Positions 52,654 to 63,290 of a stretch of DNA of 64,000 nt are shown one piece after another. The number at the start of each line of letters is the position of its first letter. Positions within the stretch are counted from its first letter, which is position 1. This stretch comes from Alphaproteobacteria bacterium (lineage in GTDB: Bacteria; Pseudomonadota; Alphaproteobacteria; Rhodospirillales; Magnetovibrionaceae), in assembly GCA_015231605.1 (NCBI GenBank), contig JADGBG010000001.1, positions 1 through 64,000 of the forward strand, in the 5' to 3' direction. Below the pieces are notes generated by a model. The model worked only from the letters and a program-made list of their open reading frames with translations. It did no database searches and was not told where the DNA came from. The position numbers and the translations under genes were made by a program.

Positions 52654-54174
52654 ATGTTTCGCCTGCTGCGATATTTCTCGGTCGCCAGTTTCATATTGTT
52701 CGTCGTGTCCGCCACGCTGGTGTGGATTTACGTTTATCATCACGCCCAAGAGGACATCGTCGCGTCGTCGGAACGTCAAAACGTTTCGTTGGCGCGATTG
52801 CTGCAAAACAGCATCTGGCCTTCCTACGCCACGGCCTTGTTGTCGCTCGGCGAGCGCGATCCCGAACGCCTGAAGGCCGCGCCGTTTCTCGGCCAGCTCG
52901 ACGAGGATATCCGCGCCCTGTCCCATGGACTGCCGGTTCACAAGGTGAAGATCTACGCCCTGGACGGCGCTACCTTGTATTCCTCGATCCCCAAGGAAAT
53001 CGGTTTGAACAAAAGCACGAATGCCGGGTTTTTGGGGGCGAAGTCAGGGCAGGTCGTCAGCCAACTGACGTTTCGCGACGCCTTCAACGCCTTCGAGGGT
53101 GAAATTTTCAACCGGGACCTCGTGACCAGTTACATTCCGGTCCGAAGCGACGGGGATGGGGTCGTCGCCGTGTTCGAATTGTACACGGACGTCACCGAGG
53201 TCAAGGAACGGATCCAATCCACCGCAATTTGGACGGCCATAGGCCTGCCGTTGGTATTCATCGCGCTCTGGGTCATATTGTTGCTGATCGTGCGGCGCGC
53301 CGACTGCATCATACGCGATCAGTATGGGATGCTCACGGAAACGGCTGACGAGCTGATAGCCGCTCGTGACGAGATGGAAGAGCGTGTCGTGACACGCACC
53401 CGCGAACTCATGATCGAGAAGGAAAGGGCCGAATCCAGCAGCCGCGCCAAAAGCGCGTTCCTCGCCAACATGAGCCATGAACTGCGCACGCCCCTCAATG
53501 CCGTGATCGGGTTTTCCAGCATCATGAACATGCAGCTCTACGGTCCGCTCGGCGACCCGCGCTATCAGAGCTATGCCGACCATATTCAGAGTTCCAGCAA
53601 TCATCTTTTGGATCTGATCAACGATGTCTTGGATTTGACCAAGATCGAGGAAGGTCTGCTGCCGTTGCACGAGGAGCATTTCGACATGGCCGCCGTGGTC
53701 GAGGAATCCATGCTGGTGATCCGACCCCACGCCGAACGGGAAGGCGTGCGGGTCGAAACCAACTTGTGCGAGGCCATATCCGACGTCTACGCCGACCGGC
53801 GTCGGATCAAGCAGGTCATGATCAATCTGCTCAACAACGCCGTCAAATTCACCCCGGAGGGGGGTGCGGTTTCCCTAACGGCCCAGGTCCGGGACAATCA
53901 GGACCTGGCGATCGTGGTGCGCGACACCGGCATCGGCATGTCGGACGACGACATCGTGGTCGCCCTTGCCCCGTTCCAGCAGGTGGACCAGGGCCTCAAC
54001 CGGAAATACGAAGGAACCGGCCTCGGGCTTCCCTTGACCAAGAAGCTGGTGGAGCTGCACCAGGGCGCCATGGTGATCGAAAGCGCCACCGGGCGGGGTA
54101 CGGCGGTGCATGTGACGCTTCCCGGGCAACGGGTGTGCCGGGCCGCCGAGGCGGCGCGCCAGTCCGGGATCTAG
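52654..54174 (+). CDS. membrane sensor histidine kinase with Cache-like periplasmic domain
   Basis: The 506-residue kinase has TM1 (about 9-29), a periplasmic domain (30-190) whose second half (VHKVKIYALDGATLYSSIPKEIG, VTSYIPVRSDGDGVVAVFELYTDV) looks like a single PDC/Cache fold, TM2 (about 192-213), a coiled coil, HisKA with H275 in SHELRTPLNAVIGF, and HATPase (LLNNAVKFTPEG, DTGIGMSDD, GTGLGLPLTKK). No receiver is attached. The start follows AGGGGGGGAGG; an upstream open extension overlaps a promoter-like sequence. Its TAG stop shares the palindrome CTAG with the stop of livM on the other strand. Confidence 0.9.
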   Translation: MFRLLRYFSVASFILFVVSATLVWIYVYHHAQEDIVASSERQNVSLARLLQNSIWPSYATALLSLGERDPERLKAAPFLGQLDEDIRALSHGLPVHKVKIYALDGATLYSSIPKEIGLNKSTNAGFLGAKSGQVVSQLTFRDAFNAFEGEIFNRDLVTSYIPVRSDGDGVVAVFELYTDVTEVKERIQSTAIWTAIGLPLVFIALWVILLLIVRRADCIIRDQYGMLTETADELIAARDEMEERVVTRTRELMIEKERAESSSRAKSAFLANMSHELRTPLNAVIGFSSIMNMQLYGPLGDPRYQSYADHIQSSSNHLLDLINDVLDLTKIEEGLLPLHEEHFDMAAVVEESMLVIRPHAEREGVRVETNLCEAISDVYADRRRIKQVMINLLNNAVKFTPEGGAVSLTAQVRDNQDLAIVVRDTGIGMSDDDIVVALAPFQQVDQGLNRKYEGTGLGLPLTKKLVELHQGAMVIESATGRGTAVHVTLPGQRVCRAAEAARQSGI

Positions 54175-55112
54175 CCCCGTTTCTTGCCGTCCTGGCGTTC
54201 TGGCAACAGTCCCTCGGGCCGCCAGAGCAGGATCCCCTGAACCAGCACGCCGATCAGGAAGATGCGCAGCGCCCCGGCCTGGGTGGTGAACTCCGCCGGC
54301 AGTTTTCCGGTAAGGAATTCCGTGCCCGCCCACACCGCCCAGATCGCCATGGCCCCCAGCACCGCGCCCCGGTTGTTGGCGCTGCCGCCCGCGATCAGCA
54401 TCACCCACACCAGGAAGGTGATGAATTCGGGGTCGAACGCCTCGGGGCTGATGAAGCCGGTGAAATGCGCGTACAGCGCGCCCGACAATCCCATCGCCAT
54501 GGAGCCCAGCACGAACGCCTGGATGCGGAATGCGAACACGTTCTTGCCGGATGCCTGGGTTCCCGGTTCGCTTTCGCGGATGGCGCGCAGCACGCGCCCC
54601 CACGGCGACCGGCGGCCGCGCTCCAGCAGTCCATAGACCACCGCCAGCGCCGCCAGGACCACCAGAAGATCGGCGAGGGCCGGGTCCAGGGGCGTCGTGC
54701 TCAGCGCCTTGGGAATTTCCGCGACGCCGCGCACGCCGTTGGTGAGCCAGTCTTCGTTCTTGAGAAACAGGCGAACGATTTCCGCGATGCCGATGGTGGC
54801 GATGGCCAGGTAGTCGGTGCGCAGATTGAGCGTGACCAAACCGACCAACAGCGCCAGCACGCCGGAAACCAGGACGGCCCCCAGCAAGCCCACGGCGATC
54901 GGCATGTCGAAACCGCCCAGGTGGTCGGCGCTCGGCGGAGTGGTGAGAATGGCGGAGGCGTAGGCCCCGGCGGCGAAAAACCCGGCGATGCCGATGTTGA
55001 ACTGCCCGGTGAAGCCCCATTGCAGGTTCAGCCCCAGCGTCATCACCGCGTAGATCCCGGCGAGGGTGAGCATGAACACACCGTAGTTGATCAGCCCCGC
55101 CCATTCCATCAC
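54171..55112 (-). CDS. livM: branched-chain amino acid ABC transporter permease LivM
   Basis: The 313-residue membrane protein has about eight to ten hydrophobic segments and the LivM patterns LGLNLQWGFTGQFNIGIAGFFAAGAY, LRTDYLAIATIGIAEIVRL and GSANNRGAVLGA. It overlaps livH by 4 nt and is the last gene of livGFHM. Convergent with the sensor kinase gene, their stop codons overlap. Confidence 0.94.
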   Translation of the reverse strand: MMEWAGLINYGVFMLTLAGIYAVMTLGLNLQWGFTGQFNIGIAGFFAAGAYASAILTTPPSADHLGGFDMPIAVGLLGAVLVSGVLALLVGLVTLNLRTDYLAIATIGIAEIVRLFLKNEDWLTNGVRGVAEIPKALSTTPLDPALADLLVVLAALAVVYGLLERGRRSPWGRVLRAIRESEPGTQASGKNVFAFRIQAFVLGSMAMGLSGALYAHFTGFISPEAFDPEFITFLVWVMLIAGGSANNRGAVLGAMAIWAVWAGTEFLTGKLPAEFTTQAGALRIFLIGVLVQGILLWRPEGLLPERQDGKKRG

Positions 55113-55969
55113 GCACGCCCTCCCAACAGGCCCTGGGGCCGCGCCACCAGCATCGCCACCATGATGGCGAAGGCCACGGCGGGCTTGTAGGCGGGTTCGA
55201 TCATCAGGGTGGACATCTCCACCGCGACCCCGATCACCAGACCGCCCAGGATCGCGCCGTACACCTTGCCGATGCCGCCCAGAATGGTGGCGGCGAACAC
55301 CATCAACAACACGTGCCAGCCGGTCATCGGGTTGAGGTGCGTGTCCAGCGCCAGGAACACCCCGGCGGTGGCCGCGAGGCTGGCCCCGATGCCCCAGGTC
55401 CAGGCGATCACGCGTTCATTGTCGATGCCGGTGATGGCCGCCAGGTCGGGATTGTCCGCCATGGCGCGCATGGCCTTGCCCAGCTTGGTGCGGTGCAAAA
55501 ACAGATGCAGCGCCACCACCAGAACCGCCGCGCCCACCACGATGGTGATGTGGTCGGGCTTGATGGCGACGCCCAGGACGCGATAGGGGATCTGGATGCC
55601 TTTTTGCAGGGCGTGGTTGCCGGGACCCCAGATCATCTGGATCAGCGCGCGCAGCGCCATGGCGATGCCGAACGACGAGATCAGCAAGATCACCGGTTGC
55701 GTGCGGCGCAGCCTGCGGTACACCAGCCGGTCGATGGCGATGGCCAGCGCGACGGTCACCACGATGGCGAAGGGCAGGGCGCCGAACACCGGAAACCCCA
55801 GGCCCGTGACGAACGACAGCGCGATGTAGGCGCCGAACGTCATCATGTCGCCGTGGGCGAAATGGGCGAAACGCAGAATGCCGAACAGCATGGACACGCC
55901 GATCGCCCCCAGCGTCAGGATCGATCCCAACACCAGGCCGTAAACCAGCATTTGCAACACGTCAGCCAC
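55109..55969 (-). CDS. livH: branched-chain amino acid ABC transporter permease LivH
   Basis: The 286-residue membrane protein has about eight hydrophobic segments and the LivH patterns LVLGSILTLGAIGVSMLFGILRFAHFAHGD, MRAMADNPDLAAITGIDNERVIAWTWGIG and ATILGGIGKVYGAILGGL. It pairs with LivM. It begins 6 nt after the livF stop. Confidence 0.94.
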   Translation of the reverse strand: MADVLQMLVYGLVLGSILTLGAIGVSMLFGILRFAHFAHGDMMTFGAYIALSFVTGLGFPVFGALPFAIVVTVALAIAIDRLVYRRLRRTQPVILLISSFGIAMALRALIQMIWGPGNHALQKGIQIPYRVLGVAIKPDHITIVVGAAVLVVALHLFLHRTKLGKAMRAMADNPDLAAITGIDNERVIAWTWGIGASLAATAGVFLALDTHLNPMTGWHVLLMVFAATILGGIGKVYGAILGGLVIGVAVEMSTLMIEPAYKPAVAFAIMVAMLVARPQGLLGGRA

Positions 55970-55975
55970 CGGCTC

Positions 55976-56683
55976 TCATCCCCCCAGGAACATCCGCGCC
56001 ACGTCCGGATCGTCGAGAAGCTCGCGCCCCGTGCCGTCGTGGCGGTTGCGGCCCATCACCAGGACGTGCCCTTTGTCGGCGATTTCAAGGGCTTGGCGGG
56101 CGTTCTGTTCGACCATCAAGATGGTGACGCCCAACAGGTCGTTGACGGTCTTCACCAGTTCGAAGGTCTGGTCGATGTATTTGGGGCTGAGGCCCGCCGT
56201 CGGCTCGTCCAGCAACAGCATGCGCGGCTCCATCATCATGGCGCGGCCCATGGCCAGCATCTGGCGTTCGCCGCCGGACATGGTCCCGGCGGGTTGGGCG
56301 CGGCGTTCCTTGAGGCGTGGGAACAGTTCGAACACCCGCTCCATCTGTTCGCGAAAGTCGTCGTCCCGCAGGAACGCGCCCATTTCCAGGTTTTCCTCCA
56401 CCGTCATGGTGGGGAACACATTGTTTTCCTGCGGCACGTAGGCGAGGCCGTGGGCCACCACCTTCTGCGTGGCCAGATTGGTGATGTCCTCGCCGTTGAA
56501 GAAGATGCCGCCCTTGTGGATATGGGCGAGCCCGAACACCGCCTTCATCAATGTCGACTTGCCCGCGCCGTTGGGGCCGATGATGACGGCGATCTCGCCG
56601 TGGGCGACCTCCAACGAGCAGCCGTTGAGAATGTCCGCCTTGCCGTAGCCGCCGCGCACCTCTTCGATCTTCAGCAGGCTCAT
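55976..56683 (-). CDS. livF: branched-chain amino acid ABC transporter ATPase LivF
   Basis: The 235-residue ATPase has Walker [10 protein letters not shown], signature [16 protein letters not shown], Walker [14 protein letters not shown] and the switch histidine replaced within [10 protein letters not shown], the LivF-typical loop. It lacks the longer C-terminus of LivG. The start overlaps the livG stop by 4 nt (ATGA). Confidence 0.95.
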   Translation of the reverse strand: MSLLKIEEVRGGYGKADILNGCSLEVAHGEIAVIIGPNGAGKSTLMKAVFGLAHIHKGGIFFNGEDITNLATQKVVAHGLAYVPQENNVFPTMTVEENLEMGAFLRDDDFREQMERVFELFPRLKERRAQPAGTMSGGERQMLAMGRAMMMEPRMLLLDEPTAGLSPKYIDQTFELVKTVNDLLGVTILMVEQNARQALEIADKGHVLVMGRNRHDGTGRELLDDPDVARMFLGG

Positions 56684-57468
56684 GTCGCGCGTCCTCCGCG
56701 GCCCGCCGCCGCCCGCCCGCCGCCCAGGTAGGCTTCCAGCACGTCTTCGTTGGCGCGGATGTCCGCCATGGAGCCATGCGCGATCACCGCGCCCTGGCTC
56801 ATGCACACCACCGGGTCGCACAATTCGGTGATCACGTCCATGTCGTGTTCGATGATGCAGACGGTGAAGCCGCGTTCCTCGTTGAGGCGGCGGATCATGG
56901 CCGTCAGCTTGACCATCAGGGTCGGGTTGACGCCCGCGCCGGGTTCGTCGAGCAGCACCATCTTGGCGTCCGTCATCAGGCAACGGCCCAGCTCCAACAG
57001 TTTCTTCTGTCCGCCCGAAAGGTTGCCCGCCAGCTCATCGGCGACATGGGGAATTTCCAGGAAATCCAGCACCTCGTCCGCCTTTTCGCGCACGCGCTTT
57101 TCCTCCGCCGCCACCTTCCAGGGCAGGAACCAGGTGGCGAACAGGTTCTCGCCGCTTTGTTCCGGCGGGGCGACCATGAGGTTTTCGCGCACCGTCATGC
57201 GTTGGAACGTCTGCGGCAATTGGAAGGTGCGCACCAGACCCAGATGGAACCGTTCATGTGGGGAAAGGGCGGTGATGTCCTGGCCGTCCAGCAGGATTCG
57301 TCCGGAATCGGGCTTGAGAAATCCCGCCGCGATGTTGAACAGGGTGGTCTTGCCCGCGCCGTTGGGACCGATCAGTCCGGTAATGGAGCCCCGGGCGATG
57401 TCGAACGAGCATTCGTCGACCGCCGTGACGCCGCCGAAAGACTTGGAGAGGGTGCGGATGGACAACAT
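56680..57468 (-). CDS. livG: branched-chain amino acid ABC transporter ATPase LivG
   Basis: The 262-residue ATPase has [13 protein letters not shown] at the start, Walker [10 protein letters not shown], signature [16 protein letters not shown], Walker [14 protein letters not shown] and the LivG-typical [10 protein letters not shown]. It is the first gene of the livGFHM operon; the usual order in many species places the permeases first. Confidence 0.95.
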   Translation of the reverse strand: MLSIRTLSKSFGGVTAVDECSFDIARGSITGLIGPNGAGKTTLFNIAAGFLKPDSGRILLDGQDITALSPHERFHLGLVRTFQLPQTFQRMTVRENLMVAPPEQSGENLFATWFLPWKVAAEEKRVREKADEVLDFLEIPHVADELAGNLSGGQKKLLELGRCLMTDAKMVLLDEPGAGVNPTLMVKLTAMIRRLNEERGFTVCIIEHDMDVITELCDPVVCMSQGAVIAHGSMADIRANEDVLEAYLGGGRAAAGRGGRAT

Positions 57469-57594
57469 GGACCTAGCCTATTCACGGCGGCAGCCCGTCT
57501 CAAGCGCAAAAAGTGGACAAATCGTGCTAATATCTATATGAAATCGCCATCAAGCGCACCATATTCGACGGAACCACCACGGAACGGGGCACCG

Positions 57595-58050
57595 ATGATC
57601 CAAATCATTCGCGCCAAATTGCATGGAATGCGCGTCACCGACGCCAATCTGGAATACCAGGGCTCCATCACCCTGGACCCGGAATTGTGCGAACGCGTCG
57701 GCATCTATCCGTTGGAATTCGTCGACATCTGGAACAAAAGCAACGGCGCGCGCATCCAGACCTATGTGATCCTGGGCGAACCGGGTTCGCGTTGCTGCGT
57801 GCTGAACGGCTCCGCCGCGCGCCACTGTCAGCCGGGCGACGAGATCATCATCGCGGCCCGCGAATACGTCACCCGCGCGGAACTGCACGACATCAAGCCC
57901 AAGGTGCTGACCTTCACCAAGGACAACGAAATCGACCAGGAACTCTATTACGACGTCTACGCCACCGAGGATCGCGAATTCAATTTCCGCATCATGAACG
58001 GCGACAACGTGGTCGATTTTCGCGAATCCGCGCGCAAGACCGCCACCTAA
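57595..58050 (+). CDS. panD: aspartate 1-decarboxylase
   Basis: Makes beta-alanine for pantothenate and CoA. The 151-residue proenzyme has the self-cleavage site G23-S24 in [10 protein letters not shown], which generates the pyruvoyl cofactor, along with the conserved LNGSAARHC and DEIIIAARE segments. A C-terminal extension of about 25 residues ([14 protein letters not shown] onward) goes beyond the E. coli length. No maturation factor gene (panM) is seen. It stands alone with its own probable promoter; livG is divergent. Confidence 0.93.
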   Translation: MIQIIRAKLHGMRVTDANLEYQGSITLDPELCERVGIYPLEFVDIWNKSNGARIQTYVILGEPGSRCCVLNGSAARHCQPGDEIIIAAREYVTRAELHDIKPKVLTFTKDNEIDQELYYDVYATEDREFNFRIMNGDNVVDFRESARKTAT

Positions 58051-58187
58051 GCGGCCTTTTTCCCCAAAAACCGTCATTTCGCAGAGGCGCGAGCGCTTGT
58101 GCCCGCTTGTTTGCGGGCGACGATATATGGTAATGAGGCCATCACTCATATACAAATGACGAGACAACTGGAAACGGACGGACCGAC

Positions 58188-58634
58188 ATGTCGAAGGACA
58201 CCATTGCGATCGCCTGCGATCACGGCGCATTCAGCCTCAAGGAACACATCGTCGCGTACTTGACCAAGAACGGGTACGAGATCCTCGACCTCGGCGTGAA
58301 CAACACGGAGTCCGTGGATTATCCCGATTACGGCTACAAGATGGCCCAGGCGATCAAGGCCGGCACGGTGTCGCGCGGCATTCTGATGTGCGGCAGCGGC
58401 ATCGGCATTTCCATCGCGGCGAACCGGTTCCCGGAAGTCCGCGCCGCGCTGGTCCACGACGTCACCTGCGCGCGCCTTTCGCGCGAACACAATAACGCCA
58501 ACGTCATCGTGTTCGGCGGGCGCATGATCGGCCCGGATCTCTGCGAGGAATGCATCGACACCTTCCTCAACACGGAATTCGAAGGCGGCCGCCACGAACG
58601 CCGCGTCGGCAAACTGTCCAATCCCCCGCTTTAA
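58188..58634 (+). CDS. rpiB: ribose-5-phosphate isomerase B
   Basis: Interconverts ribose 5-phosphate and ribulose 5-phosphate. The 148-residue protein has IACDHGAFSLKEHI, VDYPDYGYKMAQAI, the catalytic cysteine in ILMCGSGIGISIAANR, and HNNANVIVFGGRMIG. It is the first gene of the rpiB-glyA-nrdR-rib run. Confidence 0.96.
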   Translation: MSKDTIAIACDHGAFSLKEHIVAYLTKNGYEILDLGVNNTESVDYPDYGYKMAQAIKAGTVSRGILMCGSGIGISIAANRFPEVRAALVHDVTCARLSREHNNANVIVFGGRMIGPDLCEECIDTFLNTEFEGGRHERRVGKLSNPPL

Positions 58635-58658
58635 TTTCCAGAAGCAGAGCACGCATCC

Positions 58659-59954
58659 ATGACCGCTTATCCCAACGACGAACTGGCCCAGTTCTTCAGC
58701 AAGTCCCTGGCCGAAACCGATCCCGACGTCAAGGCGTCCATCGACCATGAGCTTGGCCGTCAGCAAAACCAGATCGAACTGATCGCCTCCGAAAACATCG
58801 TTTCCAAGGCGGTGATGGAAGCCCAGGGCAGCGTGCTCACCAACAAGTACGCCGAAGGCTATCCGGGGCGGCGCTACTACGGCGGTTGCGAATATGTCGA
58901 CGTCTCCGAAGCCCTGGCGATCGACCGCGCCAAGCAGCTGTTCGGCTGCCAGTTCGCCAACGTGCAGCCGCACTCCGGCGCGCAGGCCAACGGCGGCGTG
59001 TTCATGGCGCTGCTCAAGCCCGGCGACACCATCATGGGCATGAGCCTGGCGGCCGGCGGTCATCTGACCCATGGCGCGCCGCCCGCGCAGTCCGGCAAGT
59101 GGTTCAACGCGGTGCAGTACGGCGTCAACGAAAGCGATCAACGCATCAACTTCGACGAAGTCGAGGCGCTGGCCCGTGAACACAAGCCCAAGCTGATCGT
59201 GTGCGGCGGCTCCGCGTATCCGCGGGTCATCGAGTTCCAGCGATTCCGCGCCATCTGCGACGAAGTCGGCGCGTACATGATGGTCGACATGGCGCACTTC
59301 GCCGGTCTGGTGGCGGCGGGGTTGCATCCGACCCCCGTCGGCATCGCAGACATCGTCACCACCACCACGCACAAGACACTGCGCGGCCCGCGCGGCGGCA
59401 TGATCCTCACCAACGACGAGGACATCGCCAAGAAGATCAACTCGGCCATCTTCCCGGGTTTGCAGGGCGGCCCGTTGATGCACGTCATCGCCGCCAAGGC
59501 CGTGGCCTTCGGCGAGGCGCTGAAGCCCAGCTACAAGGCGTATATCCAGCGCGTGAAGGACAACGCCGCGACCCTGGCCCAGACCATGGTCGACGGCGGC
59601 TATGCCATCACTTCGGGCGGCACCGATACGCACCTGATGCTGGTCGACCTGCGGCCCAAGGGCGTCAAGGGCAACATGGCCGAAAAGGCGCTGGAACGCG
59701 CCGGCATCACCTGCAACAAGAACGGCATCCCGTTCGACCCGGAAAAGCCGATGGTCACGTCGGGCATCCGTCTCGGCACCCCGGCGGCCACCACGCGCGG
59801 CTTCGGCACGGCCGAATTCAAGCAGGTCGGCGAGATGATCTGCGAAGTGCTCGACGGTCTGGCGGCGCATGGCGAGGAAGCCAACGGCGAGGTCGAGGCC
59901 AAGGTGCATGCCCGCGTTCTGGAGCTGTGCAAGCGGTTCCCGATTTACGCCTAA
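58659..59954 (+). CDS. glyA: serine hydroxymethyltransferase
   Basis: PLP enzyme that converts serine and tetrahydrofolate to glycine and methylene-tetrahydrofolate. The 431-residue protein has [20 protein letters not shown], the PLP lysine in [15 protein letters not shown], and [18 protein letters not shown]. Its length is normal. It lies 24 nt after rpiB and 26 nt before nrdR. Confidence 0.97.
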   Translation: MTAYPNDELAQFFSKSLAETDPDVKASIDHELGRQQNQIELIASENIVSKAVMEAQGSVLTNKYAEGYPGRRYYGGCEYVDVSEALAIDRAKQLFGCQFANVQPHSGAQANGGVFMALLKPGDTIMGMSLAAGGHLTHGAPPAQSGKWFNAVQYGVNESDQRINFDEVEALAREHKPKLIVCGGSAYPRVIEFQRFRAICDEVGAYMMVDMAHFAGLVAAGLHPTPVGIADIVTTTTHKTLRGPRGGMILTNDEDIAKKINSAIFPGLQGGPLMHVIAAKAVAFGEALKPSYKAYIQRVKDNAATLAQTMVDGGYAITSGGTDTHLMLVDLRPKGVKGNMAEKALERAGITCNKNGIPFDPEKPMVTSGIRLGTPAATTRGFGTAEFKQVGEMICEVLDGLAAHGEEANGEVEAKVHARVLELCKRFPIYA

Positions 59955-59980
59955 TCCTGGAGTAGGGGGAGGGTCAGCCC

Positions 59981-60436
59981 ATGCGCTGTCCGTTTTGCGG
60001 CAACAACGACACCCAGGTGAAGGACTCGCGGCCCAGCGAGGACAACGCCACCATCCGCCGTCGCCGCTACTGCACATCGTGCGGTTCGCGCTTCACCACG
60101 TTCGAGCGGGTGCACCTGCGCGAGCTCACGGTGATCAAGACGAACGGCGAAAAGGTTCCGTTCGACCGGGAAAAGGTCAAGCGGTCCATGGAGATCGCGC
60201 TGCGCAAACGCCCCGCCACCGAGGACCAGATCGAACGCGTGGTCAATGGCATCCAGCGTTCCCTGGAAACCTCGGGCGAGTCGGAGATTCCGTCCAAGGT
60301 GATCGGCGAGTTGATCATGGAGCGCCTCATGGAGCTCGACAAGGTGGCCTACGTCCGCTTTGCGTCCGTCTACAAAGATTTCCACGAAGTCAAGGACTTC
60401 AACGAGTTTATTGGAAATCTGGGTGAGCGCGACTAA
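59981..60436 (+). CDS. nrdR: transcriptional repressor NrdR
   Basis: Represses ribonucleotide reductase genes in response to dNTP levels. The 151-residue protein has an N-terminal zinc ribbon (C3, C6, C31, C34) and an ATP-cone domain ([20 protein letters not shown]). The gene order glyA-nrdR-ribD is widely conserved. Its end overlaps the ribD start by 14 nt. Confidence 0.97.
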   Translation: MRCPFCGNNDTQVKDSRPSEDNATIRRRRYCTSCGSRFTTFERVHLRELTVIKTNGEKVPFDREKVKRSMEIALRKRPATEDQIERVVNGIQRSLETSGESEIPSKVIGELIMERLMELDKVAYVRFASVYKDFHEVKDFNEFIGNLGERD

Positions 60437-61541
60437 CCCATCCGGGACGTCCCGCGACGCCGCCTACATGCGTGCGGCGCTGTCCTTGGCGCGGCGTGGT
60501 CTTGGCAATACCGCGCCCAATCCGGCGGTGGGATGCATTCTGGTCCATGAGGGACGCGTTGTCGGCCGGGGCTGGACCCAGCCCGGCGGCCGCCCGCACG
60601 CCGAGGCCGTGGCGCTGACCCAGGCCGGGGACGCGGCCCGGGGCGCCACCGCCTATGTGACGCTGGAGCCCTGCGCGCATTTCGGCGTCACGCCGCCGTG
60701 CGCCAGCGCCCTGATCGCGGCCGGGGTCAAACGGGTGGTCAACGCCGTGTCCGATCCCGACCAAAGGGTTTGCGGCAAGGGGCTGAAAATGCTTCGCGAC
60801 GGCGGGGTAGAGGTTGTCGACGGCGTTCTTCGCGACGAAGCCTGGCGGGCCAACCTGGGCTTTTTCCTGCGTCTCACGCGCCATCGCCCGATGTTTACGC
60901 TGAAGCTGGCGACGGACCGGGACGGCCAGATTCCCAAGCGCGGCGCGCAAGGCCCGGACAAATGGATCACGTCGCCCGAGGCGCGCCGGCGCGGTCACAT
61001 GCTGCGCGGCCAACACGACGCCGTGCTGTTCGGCATCGGCACCGTGCTGGACGACGATCCCGAATATACCTGCCGCGTTCCCGGTTGGCCCCAAAGCAAT
61101 CCTGTCCGTATTCTAGTAGACAGCAAGCTTTCCATTCCCCATGGCGCGAAACTGTTGCAAACCCTGGCGGACGCGCCGCTTTGGATCGTCACCACCGACG
61201 CGGCCGACCAACGGCGGGCGCTGGACCTGGAAGCCCTTGGCGTCACCGTGATCCGCGCGCAAGACACGCGAGAAGGCCGCCCCACCGTTGCCTGGATCGC
61301 CGCCGAACTGGCCGGGCGCGGCCTCAACCGCGTGCTGATCGAAACGGGGCCCGCGCTGGTGACGGCGTTTCTGGACGCCGCCGTGGTGGACGAGGTCCAC
61401 TGGTTCCGCGCGCATAAGGCGCTGGAGGACGCCGGAACGCCGGCTTTTTCGCCCATGGCCCTGGAAAGGCTGGCCTTGCGGCGTCAAGCCGTGCTACAGG
61501 CAGGGCCTGACGCATTGGAAATCTACCAGACGGGGGATTGA
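60423..61541 (+). CDS. ribD: bifunctional riboflavin deaminase/reductase
   Basis: Two early steps of riboflavin synthesis: deamination and reduction of the pyrimidine intermediate. The 372-residue protein has an N-terminal deaminase domain with zinc ligands H59, C84 and C93 and the catalytic E61 ([22 protein letters not shown]), and a C-terminal reductase domain ([46 protein letters not shown]). GTG start overlapping nrdR; an ATG 15 codons later would remove residues before the first helix. Confidence 0.95.
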   Translation: MSATNPSGTSRDAAYMRAALSLARRGLGNTAPNPAVGCILVHEGRVVGRGWTQPGGRPHAEAVALTQAGDAARGATAYVTLEPCAHFGVTPPCASALIAAGVKRVVNAVSDPDQRVCGKGLKMLRDGGVEVVDGVLRDEAWRANLGFFLRLTRHRPMFTLKLATDRDGQIPKRGAQGPDKWITSPEARRRGHMLRGQHDAVLFGIGTVLDDDPEYTCRVPGWPQSNPVRILVDSKLSIPHGAKLLQTLADAPLWIVTTDAADQRRALDLEALGVTVIRAQDTREGRPTVAWIAAELAGRGLNRVLIETGPALVTAFLDAAVVDEVHWFRAHKALEDAGTPAFSPMALERLALRRQAVLQAGPDALEIYQTGD

Positions 61542-61544
61542 TCC

Positions 61545-62153
61545 GTGTTCACGGGTATTGTCACCGACATCGGCCGCGTGCGCGCGGTCGCCAAAACCGC
61601 ATCGGACAGCACTGACGGCGAGGGCCGCCGGTTCGAGATCGAGACCGCGTTCGACACCGCCGACATCGCCATCGGCGGGTCCGTGGCCCACGACGGCGCG
61701 TGCATGACCGTGGTGGACAAGGGCGACGGCTGGTACGCCATCGAAGTGTCCGCCGAAAGCCTGTCGAAGACCACGCTCGGTTCGTGGGACGTCGGCCGGC
61801 GCATGAACCTGGAACGCGCCATGCGGCTGGGCGACGAACTGGGTGGGCATATCGTGTCCGGCCACGTGGACGGGGTGGGGGAAATCCTGACCCGCGCGCC
61901 CGAAGGCGATTCCGTGCGCTTCACCTTCCGCGCGCCTGACGCCCTGGCCAAGTATCTGGCGCCCAAGGGCTCTATCACCATCGACGGGGTTTCGCTGACC
62001 GTCAACGAAGTGAACGGATCGGAATTCGGCGTCAACATCATCCCCCACACGCAGACCGCCACCACGCTGGGGGCCAGGCGGGCGGGCGATAAGGTAAATC
62101 TGGAAATCGACATGCTGGCGAGGTATGTTGCCCGGCTCTTGGGTAAGGAATAA
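61545..62153 (+). CDS. ribE: riboflavin synthase alpha subunit
   Basis: Dismutates two lumazine molecules to riboflavin. The 202-residue protein shows the duplicated barrel, starting MFTGIVTDIGRVRAV with GACMTVVDKG in repeat one and GHIVSGHVDGVGEI, SLTVNEVNGSEFGVNIIPHT in repeat two. GTG start 3 nt after ribD. Confidence 0.96.
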   Translation: MFTGIVTDIGRVRAVAKTASDSTDGEGRRFEIETAFDTADIAIGGSVAHDGACMTVVDKGDGWYAIEVSAESLSKTTLGSWDVGRRMNLERAMRLGDELGGHIVSGHVDGVGEILTRAPEGDSVRFTFRAPDALAKYLAPKGSITIDGVSLTVNEVNGSEFGVNIIPHTQTATTLGARRAGDKVNLEIDMLARYVARLLGKE

Positions 62154-62158
62154 GAAAC

Positions 62159-63280
62159 GTGCCGTTCAAAGATAAACTCTCCCCCATCGAGGACATCATC
62201 GAAGACGCCCGCAACGGGCGCATGTTCATCCTCGTGGACGACGAAGACCGGGAAAACGAAGGCGATCTGGTGATCCCGGCGCAGATGGCGACGCCCGAGG
62301 CGATCAACTTCATGGCCATGCACGGGCGCGGCCTGATCTGTTTGACGTTGACCCGCCAGCGCGTCGAGGACCTGGAACTGCCGCACCAGACGCAAAAGAA
62401 CGTGTCGCGCCATTCCACCGCCTTCACCATGTCGATCGAGGCGCGCGAAGGCGTGACCACCGGCATTTCGGCGTCGGACCGCGCGCGGACCATCTCGGTC
62501 GCCATCGATCCGACCAAGGGCAAGGCCGACATCGCCACGCCCGGCCACGTGTTTCCGCTGGAAGCCCGGGACGGCGGCGTCCTGGTGCGCGCGGGCCACA
62601 CCGAGGCGGCGGTGGACATCTCCCGCCTGGCCGGCCTCAATCCGTCCGGCGTGATCTGCGAGATCATGAACGAGGACGGCACCATGGCGCGCCTGCCGGA
62701 CCTGATCCCATACGCGGAAAAACATAATCTCAAGATCGCCACCATCGCCGACCTGATCGCGTATCGCCTGCGCAAGGACAACGTGATCGAGCGGGTCCAC
62801 AGCCAGCCTTTCGATAGCGTGCATGGTGGGGCGTTCGACATGATCATCTACCGCAGCGCCCTGGACGGCACCGAGCACGTCGCCCTGACGCGGGGCGACC
62901 TGACCACCGGCGGTCCGGCCCTGGTGCGCATGCACGCCATGGACATCCTGACCGACGCGCTGGGCGACGCCACTGGCGGCAAGGCCGGAACGCTGCAACG
63001 CTCCATCAAGGCCGTGGCCGACGAGGGGCGCGGCGCGGTGGTTCTGATCCGCCACCCCCGCCCGGACGCCATGACGATCCATGTCAAGGGCGTGTCCGAA
63101 CAGGAAGCCCAGGATCGCGGCGGCATCGCGGCGGAACTGCGCAATTACGGCGTCGGCGCGCAGATCCTGCTGGATCTGGGCATCCGCGAAATGATTTTGT
63201 TGTCCAATACCCCCCACACCATCATCGGGCTGGAAGGGTTCGGCCTCACCGTCGCGGGCCAGCGGCCCATTCCCGAATAG
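62159..63280 (+). CDS. ribB: 3,4-dihydroxy-2-butanone-4-phosphate synthase fused to a degenerate GTP cyclohydrolase II domain
   Basis: The N-terminal RibB domain (about 1-205) makes the four-carbon precursor of riboflavin and is intact ([53 protein letters not shown]). The C-terminal 165 residues have the RibA fold, but the zinc cysteines of GTP cyclohydrolase II are missing: the segment reads [20 protein letters not shown] with no cysteine. It is therefore a RibBX-like protein without cyclohydrolase activity, known in other alphaproteobacteria. A separate ribA must exist elsewhere. GTG start. Confidence 0.93.
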   Translation: MPFKDKLSPIEDIIEDARNGRMFILVDDEDRENEGDLVIPAQMATPEAINFMAMHGRGLICLTLTRQRVEDLELPHQTQKNVSRHSTAFTMSIEAREGVTTGISASDRARTISVAIDPTKGKADIATPGHVFPLEARDGGVLVRAGHTEAAVDISRLAGLNPSGVICEIMNEDGTMARLPDLIPYAEKHNLKIATIADLIAYRLRKDNVIERVHSQPFDSVHGGAFDMIIYRSALDGTEHVALTRGDLTTGGPALVRMHAMDILTDALGDATGGKAGTLQRSIKAVADEGRGAVVLIRHPRPDAMTIHVKGVSEQEAQDRGGIAAELRNYGVGAQILLDLGIREMILLSNTPHTIIGLEGFGLTVAGQRPIPE

Positions 63281-63290
63281 GAGCATCATC

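Noticed and set aside
56776-57594. Long open frame extending panD far upstream, and several other long frames opposite real genes
   Set aside because: The sequence before MIQIIRAK is low-complexity His/Arg/Ala/Gly-rich translation antisense to livG, typical of high-GC shadow frames. The panD start is clear.
60300-60480. FMN riboswitch ahead of the riboflavin genes
   Set aside because: ribD begins inside nrdR and the other rib genes are packed head to tail, leaving no room for an FMN aptamer. No such conserved core was seen.
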